Shown piece after piece: positions 32,263 to 43,408 of a stretch of 64,000 nt of DNA. Below the pieces are notes generated by a model that had not been told where the DNA came from, searched no databases, and saw only the letters and a program-made list of their open reading frames with translations. The position numbers and the translations under genes are program-made. Each line of letters opens with the position of its first letter. Within the stretch, counting starts at the first letter, position 1. This stretch comes from Trifolium pratense (taxonomy: Eukaryota > Streptophyta > Magnoliopsida > Fabales > Fabaceae): NCBI RefSeq assembly GCF_020283565.1, contig NC_060062.1:56504439-56568438 (forward strand), in the 5' to 3' direction.

Positions 32263-33190
32263 GATCTAGTACCTAGACCAGATGGTATAAATGTTATTGG
32301 TACAAAGTGGGTCTACAAGAACAAAACTGATGAAAATGATGATATTACTAGAAATAAAGCCAGACTTGTGGCACAAGGATACACCCAGATAGAAGGAGTA
32401 GACTTTGATGAAACTTTTGCTCCAGTTGCTCGCTTGGAGTCCATAAGATTGCTCTTGGCTGTGGCATGCATCTTAAAATTCAAGTTATATCAGATGGATG
32501 TAAAGAGTGCATTCCTAAATGGCTATCTAAATGAAGAGGTATATGTGTAGATCCAAGTTTTCCTAATCATGTCTACAAACTAAAGTATGAAAGATTGACT
32601 GAGTTTCTTGTCAGCCATGGATACAAGAAGGGTGGCAATGATAAAACCCTGTTTGTAAGAGAGAAAAAGGGAAGCTAATGATAGGTCAGATATATGTGGA
32701 CGATATTGTATTTGGTGGAATGTCAAGACAGATGGTGGAACACTTTGTGCAACAAATGCAATCTGAATTTGAAATGAGTCTTGTAGGGGAACTAACATAC
32801 TTTTTAGGTCTTCAGGTCAAACAAATGGAAGACACTATATTTATTTCTCAAGAAAAATATGCAAGAAACATTGTAAAGAAGTTTGGAATGGAAGGTGGTA
32901 GTCACAAAAGGACACCCGCACCTACACATTTGAAGCTTACCAAAGATGAGAAAGGAATTGATGTGGATCAAAGTCTCTACAGAAGTATGATTGGAAGCTT
33001 GCTATATCTTACAGCTAGCAGACCTGATATCATGTTTGCAGTAGGTGTTTGTGCTAGATATCAATCTGAACCCAAGATGAGTCATCTGACTCAAGTAAAG
33101 AGAATCTTCAAATATGTCAATGGAACATGTGGCTATGGAATATTATACTCTCATGGTAATGATTCTACCTTAGTTGGCTATTGTGATGCA
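32263..33190 (+). pseudogene. C2 reverse transcriptase and truncated RNase H
   Basis: RT resumes after the TGA ([55 protein letters not shown]). Small deletions near 32547 and 32585 remove about 25 and 45 bases of the conserved segment between NEEVYV and the thumb, and the frame breaks. The catalytic YVDD is intact in a second piece (GQIYVDDIVFGG, 32690-32720), which runs on to RNase H (LYLTASRPDIMFAVGVCARYQ, ending TLVGYCDA). Element b enters right after this GYxDA motif, so the RNase H catalytic core is cut. Confidence 0.85.
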
Positions 33191-35499
33191 TGTAACACCC
33201 AGACCCATTATTTATATATTTCTACCTTTAGTAAAATCTTTTTCAAAATACGCGGCGGAAAATCAAAGTTTGTTATTATAAAAGTCATGGTTTGAGTATT
33301 ACACTCTTCCATCAAAATGATACTAATGTAATTAATTAGTAAAAATAATGTTTATACAAAATAATCTTCTTTATCGAAAGATACAGTTTTACAAATAAAT
33401 ATCAAAAGTTATAAAGACACTATAGTCTAAATACAACCTAGATAAGGAGACTCTATATACATATAAAACCCTTTCCCGTGTCACAATCAGAGCGGAGCTT
33501 CACCAAAGACTCGAACAACGAAACACACATAACCTGTAAAATCTGGACCCCCAACGGTCCAGCACATAACACATAAAAGAGAGTTAGACAACATACTCAT
33601 AAATATAAGTGTAAGTAAATGGTACTTAACACTTCTCAATAATCATGCATATATCATACATCTATACACATTCACCAACATCTATCATTCCATTATAATC
33701 TACCAGACAAATTATAATTCAAGCATCACTTATACGTCAACAATTTTCACATAATCAATCATCCACAAAATACACCAACATATAGTTTCACGTCGTCTCG
33801 GACAATACCAAAACATCAACAAATATCACATAACTCAATTACAAATAGGGATATACATAAAGTTCCTAATGTAATCTAACACCACAAATACATTGTTCAG
33901 ATTATGGTCATGACGGACCCTGCGTTGTTCATTTTATAGTCATGACGGACTCTGCTCCTCACATACGGATTAACAATCAACATTTACCAAGTATGTGTCA
34001 AACATCATTTATCATAAAATGCACACATAATCCCTAATGCAATCTAATGCTTCACATTCATGTTATGTCCTCTAGACACCTCTAATGCATGTCGTACCAT
34101 CGTCTTTATCAGAGTATCTCACCTCCGATATCCTTCTTTATCAAACAAATATAGTTCGATATCCTTCTTTATTGGACAAGCCAATATCCCTAAATATTCA
34201 TGATGCATGCATTCAAAACTCATGAATATATCCATCAACAATTTTGGCATATAGCCCATCAACAATAACGTGGAACACTATCCAACGTCCGTCTTTATTA
34301 AGATAAACAATACCTTAATATCCGTCTTTATCGAATAACATAATTCGATATACTTCTTTATTAGAATAACATAATCCTAATATCCTTCTTTATTAAGTTG
34401 ATTAACACCTTAATATACTTCTTTGACATTTAAATAAACATCATCATAATCATAATCATAATCATAATCAACAACAATTCATTATTCATCAACAAGCAAT
34501 CAATCATGGTTACAAACACTTAATTGCATGTTAGGATACCTTAAATCCATGTTACAAATGCCTAATTGCACTTAAGACAATTATCAAAAAGTTGCTGTCA
34601 CAGAGGCCTTCGCTGAGCGAAGGCTCAGCGAGACACAGCGAACCACACCAGTGGGTCACCAGCTCATGGCGAGCTGCAGCGAGCTGTGGCGAGCTGTTCG
34701 CCACACATTCGCTGAGCGAGGGCCTAGCGAGCGCCTCCTGTCAGGACAGTTCAAAACCTGCGTTTTCCACACCAATTCACCCAAAAATCCCATTTTTCAT
34801 GTTATAAACCCCAAATAAGTTTATATTCAAGCATAACAAGCATATCTAAACACAAAAGGACGGTTCATTTCACCGATCTACCATTTTTACTACGAAAAAG
34901 TAGAGATTTAACACTTTTACTCAAAACTCTCAAGAACACAAAGTTCTTGAGTTTAATCATCTATAAACTTCGTTTTTATCCAATAAATTCGTTCATACAT
35001 CATGATAAAAACATATTAAGCATGTTATGAACCTTAGAATCGATTTCCATTAAGAAAATCCATCCAAAACTAAAACGAAAATGGGGTGGAGGAAGTTCGG
35101 GTGAGGAGAAATCGACATTCTCCCCTTCCTCGAGTCACCCACGAATATGAACTCTACTCTCTTACCTGGATTCGAAGAAAACTAGGAGATTTGCTCTTGA
35201 ATCTCTCCCTTTTCCTTGCCCTAGCTCCTCAAGCTCTCTTCCTCTCTCTCAAGAACACAAGAACAAAAGAGAAATGAATTTCTCTTCTCCCTCTCATGGC
35301 CATATGGCGCCACACACACACACACAAGGGCCATTGGGCCTCAAGCCCAATTGGCTTGGCCCAATTACACGTTAACTCACTCTACCCGCCTAATAACTAA
35401 AGTACTCGATAAATAACTTAAAGTTACTATCTTACTTAAAAACCACATCACCAAATAATTAAACACTTACATAGTGAATAATAAATTTGGGTCGTTACA
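33191..35499 (-). repeat. Element b 3' LTR (2309 bp)
   Basis: TGTAACACCCAGACCC...GGGTCGTTACA. It contains the hairpin at 33543-33562, two copies of the GTCATGACGGAC repeat (33895-33955), a run of ATAATC (34446-34470) and the TTCGCT/AGCGAA array (34598-34733). Confidence 0.9.
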
Positions 35500-38400
35500 A
35501 CTCTCCCCTTCTTAAAAGATTTTCGCCCTCGAAAATTACGCTACTAAAACAACTCCGGATAACTCCTGTATCCGACCCTCCAACGAAACGCTCAAAACAC
35601 TACACATTACTAAGTTTGACAAAACTAGTTTATCCCATCCAACACAATTTTTGTCCATTTATCAACAAGAGATCAAGGACGGCCAGTTCCTCAATTTGTC
35701 GATAGACAGTCAACAATCATGATATCGGCATAAACCATTCTTATCAAACCGCTAAAACGTCAACTTCGCACGAAACATCCACAGACTCACATTCTACGGT
35801 ACTCACAACTCTACCCCAAAACAGGTATAACCAATCGAACTCTCCGAAAGATACTTCCGTGGAATACTTCCACAACTCCATAATTCTCATAAATCTTTGA
35901 TTCCCTCATGAATCACTTAACCGTGTTACATCACCTATTCATATCGTATCTTATTCCAAACATATCACTCAATAATTCAATTCCAACAATCACTTGATGA
36001 CCCACATTCTCAAATCTTCCTCGACACATCCTAGAAATTATCGTTCTAACCGTCAAATTCCTTTTTCTCACATATCTCCAATCATTGAGTCGAATCCAAT
36101 ACGACTACTCTTTTCCCAAGTAGTCTCTTAACCAACCTTTTGCATTCCTTAACGCAACATTTTCCAATATCACTCCTCCTTAATCTTTAGTAAATCACTA
36201 CTTCAAAATTAGCCCACCGCCTAACATTGGTTCTCCAAACAATGATAATTTCCATCTCGTTGATTTCAAATGAAATCTTCAATTTGCCTACAATCCACTT
36301 ATCTATGTTACCCATCATCTTATATTGCAACAAGCATACTCTTCTCTGTTTATTCACCCATCGGTTCTTATTCAATTCTAACCTCTACTAATCATCATCT
36401 CTCTGTGGATAGCTATCTTTAAACTTCTCCTTAGTACATTCGATACCAAAATCAAACTCTTGAATTTAATCCACAAGCTCCAAACGTTCGCCATACGATC
36501 TAACTCTATCCATTAAATTCTAATATAAGGTACAAGGTCTTCCAATATCAACTCTTTGTCTTAGTATTCTTATTAGCGACTCCTTGTCTACTCCCAACAT
36601 GACATTTCTAGAAAATTTCCAAAAATTCTCGTCCAAAATACATCTTAAGTTTATTCACCAAATCACTACCGTCCCATCATCCATGATGAAACAATTTAAA
36701 ATCTTTTACTTCATTGTCACCGATTGTGACCATACTACATCAACATCCACGATGCATCTAACAAAACTAGTCTCTACCGACTCTTCCATTCCATGAATCC
36801 AAATTCCTTAGCAAATACTTACTCACTCTTATCTTTTGGGCACTACCAAATGCTCTCCGACACTTACTTTGGGCATCGCCTTCAACCTCTCACTATATGT
36901 GCTCAAACACAACATCTACTCACATGTGCGGTAATCCTTTTCGCAAATTCTCACCTAGCACAAGTCACTTCCAACATGACCTCATATACTCATTCTCCTC
37001 ACGTCTCTCAACGGCTAACTTCCTTATTCTTCATCATTCAAAAATGATACCTCTCATTTAGCTTCGTGTCAACCTCTAAGACTCTACGTTCTCGTTCAAC
37101 ATGTGACACCAATTGTCCGGTCATTATCCAAATCCAATCACTCATTCTTTGACAAGCCTCTCACAAAATCCTTCGAATCGTTATCCTACTTCCATCTTCG
37201 AATAAACTCGACTACTTATACAATCCTTACTTCCAACGATTCAACAAACATACCAATCCTATTATGATATTTCTCAATTCCATTCTCATTTACTTTAAAA
37301 CCTACTTCCCTTCAATTTCCTCGATTAATTAACACCAACAGTTCACTAATCTTCACATCTCTTTCTCTAAGTTTCTCAAATCTCTTCTGAAAATCATTTC
37401 ACACACTAGACTTAGAACTCCAAATCTTTCAACCAATTCAACCTACTACCATATGCACGACTCACATAAAGCTTCTTACTCAAGAATCCGGTACAACATC
37501 CGATCCACTTGGAGGACAACTGACTTCAAAATCATCGCCTCCTCAAGAATCTTAATCACTCCTTCTTCTTCATATTCGACTCCTACTAATCGAATAGGTA
37601 CTTCAATTTTGGTCCACAAAACACGCCTCCATACTTTTAGTGCAACACACGATCTCCAACCGTTCCGAATACCCTTCATCTCACTTAACCAATCTCACTA
37701 ACGCACCACGGCGAAATACTTGGTCCGACAACTTCTCTTCTAGTAGTTTCTCACAACTTGTTGCTCCCATTCATTCCACTTCGAACAACGTCACCACTTC
37801 CTGAATATTCCTCTTCAAGAACATCTCTACTCATCTCATCTTCTCACATTCGAAACATCTTGGAGGGATACAACCTTCTCCCCCACTTATCTCAAACCCA
37901 CCTACACTCTTCCACTAGAACTTCTGGTGTTCACACCTAACGGTTCTATCGTCTCTAAACATATTCCTCCTAAGAAGAAACTAGTATCGACATCGTTTAC
38001 ACGCATGTCGCATACAAGGGACAAAACCTAACCCACGATACCTAAACACTTACACAAAATCATGCAAGTATCCAAGTAACCTATACTTCTTTCACCTCTC
38101 AAAGTTAGGAAATCAAAACAACACAAGAAAAATGAACATTGCATAGCAATAATTCATATTCACATACACCTATCATGCAAGAAATAATTAGCTCAACATG
38201 AAAATTCACATGGTACCATAAGGTAACCAAAACATGCGTAAAACATTTACTAAGTTCATTAAGAACACCACATAGTCATCTACTATGACTCACACGAACA
38301 ACTCAAGATACTACTAATAATCTAGCACATGATATAAACAAAACATATAACAACACACATTAGGATTCATTAACAATTAGCAAATAAGCATCAACCAACC

Positions 38401-38684
38401 AAGTTTAAACTACACAAAGGTTAAACTCTAAGCATATACAACTATTATACACATAGAAGTATAGCACTCACACCACTACTCAACAAAAGAATGGATCGAT
38501 TAATCCAATTCACACCACTCATAGTTCCTAAATGAACAACATAAGTGATTTCACAAAACAAACACAACAAAATTGTTAGACAAACACGACTGACACACAA
38601 TACTCACTTGGTCTGACTGCACAGACCTGCTCTGATCGACACATAACCCACACAGTCCGAAGACAACGGGGCTCTGATACCAAT
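35500..38684 (-). other. Non-coding interior of element b
   Basis: A 3.2-kb interior with no believable ORF on either strand. Its LTR-side end keeps the PPT (minus AAGAAGGGGAGAGT) and the AATTTTCGAGGGCGAAAATC segment, homologous to the last codons of pol in G2 (51967-52000). Conserved blocks shared with c and d lie at 35620-35745 and 36225-36290. A PBS (TGGTATCAGAGC, minus) is at 38671-38682. Confidence 0.8.
35652..35708 (-). ncRNA. Conserved stem-loop, copy in element b
   Basis: In the sense strand arm TATCGACAA-ATTGAGGA pairs with TCCTTGAT-CTC-TTGTTGATA: 8 bp next to an 8-nt loop, a 3-nt CTC bulge, then 9 bp. Two U-G/G-U wobbles lie in the inner helix and one in the outer, all possible only in the sense RNA. 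Homologues are at 43672-43730 and 62654-62713. Transcript and role are unknown. Confidence 0.55.
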
Positions 38685-39371
38685 TGTAACACCCAGACCC
38701 ATTATTTATATATTTCTACCTTTAGTAAAATCTTTTTCAAAATACGCGGCGGAAAATCAAAGTTTGTTATTATAAAAGTCATGGTTCGAGTATTACACTC
38801 TTCAATCAAAATGATACTAATGTAATTAATTAGTAAAAACAATGTTTATACAAAATAATCTTCTTTATCGAAAGATACAGTTTTACAAATAAATATCAAA
38901 AGTTATAAAGACTCTATAGTCTAAATACAACCTAGATAAGGAGACTCTATATACATATAAAACCCTTTCCCGTGTCACAATCAGAGCGGAGCTTCACCAA
39001 AGACTCGAACAACGAAACACACATAACCTGTAAAATCTGGACCCCCAACGGTCCAGCACATAACACATAAAAGAGAGTTAGACAACATACTCAAAAATAT
39101 AAGTGTAAGTAAATGGTACTTAACACTTCTCAATAATCATGCATATATCATACATCTATACATATTCACCAACATCTATCATTCCATTATAATCTACCAG
39201 ACAAATTATAATTCAAACATCACTTATACGTCAACAATTTTCACATAATCAATCATCCACAAAATACACCAAACATATAGTTTCACGTCGTCTCGGACAA
39301 TACCAAAACATCAACAAATATCACATAACTCAATTACAAATAGGGTTATATATAAAGTTCCTAATGTAATC
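38685..39371 (-). repeat. Element b 5' LTR, first part
   Basis: Matches the start of 33191-35499 almost base for base, including the hairpin (39037-39056), until G2 enters at 39372. The rest is expected right of the window. Confidence 0.9.
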
Positions 39372-39926
39372 TGTAACACCCTAACCCATACTACCCTTAA
39401 AAACGTAATTTTAAAAACTTTTCAACAAGTGTAAAGGCAGAGTGCCACGCGGTAATTAAAACACAAGCATACACACAGAGCGTCATGAAGTTTAACATGA
39501 AAAGCAACAGCGGATTCAATCAAACCAAGCATGCATATATATACATATATATACATAAGCCATATTCATCCCTAAGGATGTCACTTATACAAGAACTAGC
39601 ATATCAAAAAGGTAACACCGATATACGATGAAAGCCAAGCGTAATCCCCGACTCGATGTTACATTACCAGAGCATTTACTATTTACAAACTCTAACCAAA
39701 AGCTAGTACTAAAAGGAGAAATCTATGCTAAGTCTCCTCACCAAAAGATACTTCAACACCAAGCTAAAACAGCAGTCTAATCGTCGGCACAGTCCTCAGC
39801 CTGAATATCTGAACCCCCAAAGGTCCAGCAAATAACACAAAGCAGAGAGTTAGAAAACATAATCGCATAACATACGAGCATAAGAAAGGCCTTACACTTT
39901 CGAACTATCATACATATTCTAACTCA
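39372..39926 (-). repeat. G2 3' LTR, first part
   Basis: TGTAACACCCTAACCC... collinear with the G1 LTR start at 2229. Interrupted at ACTCA (39922-39926), the TSD of S, and resumed at 50336. Confidence 0.9.
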
Positions 39927-41167
39927 TGTAACGACCCGATTTTTAGTAAATCGATATTTTATATATTTGCATATATTTTGGGTTAGTGTTAAATATTTAT
40001 TTACGCGACCTATAATTATTTATCGCGAACATAAGTTTGTGAGCGAAACCTTTGTCGTGTTAATGGGCTTGGGGCGTGTGAGAGCTTAATGGGCTTAGGC
40101 TATTGGGCTTGGTTCATGACCAATAGAGAGTGGTATAAGTAGCAAGTCAAAACCATGAATAGTCTCACAATTCATTTTTCATGAGAAGTTAGAAGTTGTA
40201 AGCTTAGGAGCAAGAACAAGCTAAGCTAGGGTTTTGGCAAGAAGAACACGAGCAAGGAGAAGAGATTTAGAGGCTAAGAATCATCATTCAATCCAAGGTG
40301 AGAGTGGTTAAGCATAAGCTTGGGTGATCCAAGAGAGGGGAGGTGTCTAGCCTCCATTCCTGAACTCTCTCATCCAATTTCTTTGGGGTTTTGGGTGAAG
40401 TTTCTTTATCATAAACATGTCTTTTCATCTTAGTATGCTTAATGAACATCTAGGAGGGAATATGTATATGTTTGATGATGGTTTTGCATGTTTATGCAAC
40501 TTTGCTTATTTTGCAAGAAATTGACATGATTTTGTATGTGTGATGTGTTTTGGTGTTTTTGAATGTTAATACATGTATATATGTATGGTATATGTAACAC
40601 CCAAACCCGTTATTTAATTAACTCTGCCTTTATAAAATCTTTTTCGAAAATACGCCGCGGAAAAATTGAAAATCTGATTTATAAAGCGCTGGTTTGAATA
40701 TCACAAACTTCATTCAAAGATAATACTAATACATTTATCTAGTAAAATATTCGAATGAACTAAAAACAAAACCTCGCATCGAACGATGCGTTATTAGTTA
40801 TACAAAACGGATACTTTTCAAATGAAAGCTTAAGACCAACAGAGTATACTAAGAGGACTACATGCATATACATATAAAAACCCCTTTTTCCCGTGTCTCA
40901 ATCAGAGCAGAGCTTCACCATTGCACTCGGACGAGGCTAACACATAACCTGTCAACCTGGACCCCCAAAGGTCCAGCAATTAACACAAAGCAGAGAGTTA
41001 GAAAACATAAACATAAATATAAGTGTGAGTAGTATACTACACACTTCACACGCTATCATACATTTCTAACTCACGCACATACATCGTCAAATACGACTAC
41101 CAATCAATCATTCATTTACAAACACACCAATCATATAGTTTCACGTCTTCTCGGACACTACTAAAGT

Positions 41168-41266
41168 GTTCATTTTATAGTCATGACGGACTCTACACTT
41201 GTTCATTTTATAGTCATGACGGACTCTACACTTGTTCATTTTATAGTCATGACGGACTCTACTCAC
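41168..41266. repeat. LTR minisatellite, 3 x 33 bp
   Basis: Copies start at 41168, 41201 and 41234, ending CATGACGGACTCTACACTT. The right LTR has the same array at 46940-47038. Elements a and b have two related copies. Confidence 0.9.
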
Positions 41267-41469
41267 ATACCAAGTCATGGCAACAATCACAGTATTAAAC
41301 AATTAGTAAATTCCAAAGCTTAACACATACGGAAAACACATTACAATCCAATCAGATATTGTCACATAACAATTATCAAATACATGTGCATTTACCCTAA
41401 TGCATCTAATGCCAATTATCCAATGTCATGTCATCCCTAGACACGACTAATGCATGTGGTACCAAGGTG

Positions 41470-41612
41470 TCTCACCAACGGTGGACCAAGAACAGTTTTA
41501 CATCATGCTGGATAAGCGTCTCACCAACGGTGGACCAAGAACAGTTTTACATCATGCTGGATAAGCGTCTCACCAACGGTGGACCAAGAACAGTTTTATA
41601 TCATGCTGGATA
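41470..41612. repeat. LTR minisatellite, 3 x 49 bp
   Basis: Copies start at 41470, 41519 and 41568, unit beginning TCTCACCAACGGTGGACCAA. The right LTR copy is at 47242-47384. G2 has one copy at about 50535-50583. Confidence 0.9.
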
Positions 41613-43408
41613 TGTCGGAACTTACCGAACCATCTTATCTCCCTTGGATAAGCCAACACAGTTTTACATCATGTCGGATGCTGCTATTCACCCCATTTAA
41701 GATGAACCCAGTTTTACATCTTGTTGGATGCGTCGGAACTTACCGAACCACCTTATCTCCCTTGGATAAGCTCAATAACAGTTTTATATCATGTAGGATA
41801 TGGTTATCATCAACCATCTCTCCCATAAAGAGGAGTCACACAGTTTTATATCATGTTTGGATATGGGCTCCAGATCTCGGATGACATAATCCCATCTTCG
41901 GCCACTTTTCATAAACATAGTCCATTTTCATCAATTATTGGAATTCACATGATTCCCATAACACAATTATTCATGAATGCATGATTACTTTTAAACACAT
42001 CAAATACATGACGCTATCTAGCTCGAAGCTATTCATTCACTGATGCGGAAACACAATTCCAACATCTAACACATTAGGATAACACAATATCCTATCACTC
42101 CAATCATAATTATTCACATGATAATTATCTGCATAACCATTTTTATACACATAAGGTTTCATTTACACTTATGTCATAAAACACACATCATTTCCTTAAC
42201 ATTGTAAATTAATGCTAAAACATAAACATAGTCACTTGAACTACAAGTCATTGCATACGCGTGCGAATCATATAACGATTAACAATAAGCATTAACAACA
42301 TCAACATGTATCAACAAACATGTAAGGATACCCTTAAACCATGTTACAAGCGCCTAATTGCACTTAAAACAATTATCAAAAAGTTGCTGTCACAGTGCTG
42401 TTCGCTGAGCGAATCCGTAGCGAACCCGTAGCGAACACGTAGCGAACACGTAGCGAACACGTAGCGAACACGTTCGCTGTAGCGAACAGGTAGCGAACTA
42501 CATCAGAGGGTTGCAGGTACATGGCGAACAGATAGCGAACCTGTAGCGAACTTATTCGCTAAGCGAATCCGTAGCGAATCCGTAGCGAACTTATTCGCTA
42601 AGCGAATCCGTAGCGAATCCGTAGCGAACTACACCAGAAATATCTGTTCTTGAGTTTTCTAAGGCGGTTTAACATTGAATCAACTCAAAAATTCATCCAA
42701 ACATGTTATAAATTCATATAAACAGCCATTCCAAACATATATGGTATCAAGGAACATTAATCATCCCTTCCAAACATCCAAATACCTCAAATAATCAAAA
42801 TCATGCCAATTTCTTGCAAAATAAGCAAAGTTGCATAAACATGCAAATCATTGATCAAACATCTACATATTCCCATTTTCAACTCCCCAAAGTTGTTTAC
42901 CTCATCTACCATGAGTTCACTACACATGTTAGGATCAAAAGAATCCATTTTCCATTAAGAAAATCACCCACAAAACCCACAAGAAAATAGAGTGGAAAGA
43001 GTTTGGGAATGGAGGAATCGACATCCTCCCCTCTTCCGAATCACTCACGAATATGTAATCTAACTCTCGTACCTTAGCTCGACGAATCCACAAGCTTGCT
43101 CTTCTCTTTCTCCCCCATGAGCTCCTTGCCCTAGCTAAGCTCTTCAACTTCTCAAGAATTGCAACTTATGAGACTATTCATGGTTGACTTGGCTACTTAT
43201 AGCTCTCTCTCTATTCTCATGGATCAAAGCCCACTTGGCTTAGGCCCAATGCCTATTCCACGCCCAAAGGCCCAAACAACATAACTTCTCGCTCATTAAC
43301 TTACGTTCTCGCTAAATGATTATTCACCGCTTAATAATTTAATTATAAATCACGCCCTCGCGTAATAAAATAATTAAATAACGAATACTAAATTTTGGGT
43401 CGTTACAA

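Larger units (their letters stand above)
27646..33190 (+). mobile_element. C2: degenerate Sirevirus (Ty1/copia), 3' end outside window
   Basis: Plus-strand element with 5' LTR, PBS, gag, protease, integrase, RT and the start of RNase H, broken by six in-frame stop codons, one single-base shift and small deletions. It is cut in RNase H by element b at 33191. The gag start (LVTRPPLLVGASNYDYWKSR) and long gag are Sirevirus-like. Confidence 0.9.
33191..39371 (-). mobile_element. Element b: non-autonomous Tekay-related element, right end outside
   Basis: Minus-strand element with a complete 3' LTR (33191-35499), a 3.2-kb non-coding interior and the first 687 bp of the 5' LTR, which is then cut by G2 at 39372. 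It was inserted into the RNase H of C2; the last five bases before it, ATGCA, are the expected TSD. Confidence 0.88.
40593..43408 (-). repeat. Element c 3' LTR (2816 bp)
   Basis: TGTAACACCCAAACCCG...TTTTGGGTCGTTACA. It contains 3 x 33-bp repeats (41168-41266, GTTCATTTTATAGTCATGAC core), about 3 x 49-bp repeats (41470-41612), the hairpin (40957-40976), a TTCGCT array (42410-42642) with four GTAGCGAACAC units, and TATAAGTA at 43194-43201 (minus). Confidence 0.93.

Noticed and set aside
35500..38684. Several plus-strand ORFs of 60-84 codons in the element b interior
   Set aside because: They have no recognisable motif, their composition follows the local base bias, and no counterpart is open in c or d.
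41428..41884. ORFs of 90 and 101 codons, repeated at 47200-47656
   Set aside because: They are translations of the 49-bp LTR minisatellite. They are identical because the two LTRs are nearly identical, not because a protein is selected.
42410..42642. Regular short repeats that could recall a CRISPR array
   Set aside because: Units are 11-13 bp, palindromic and without unique spacers, and lie in a plant LTR.
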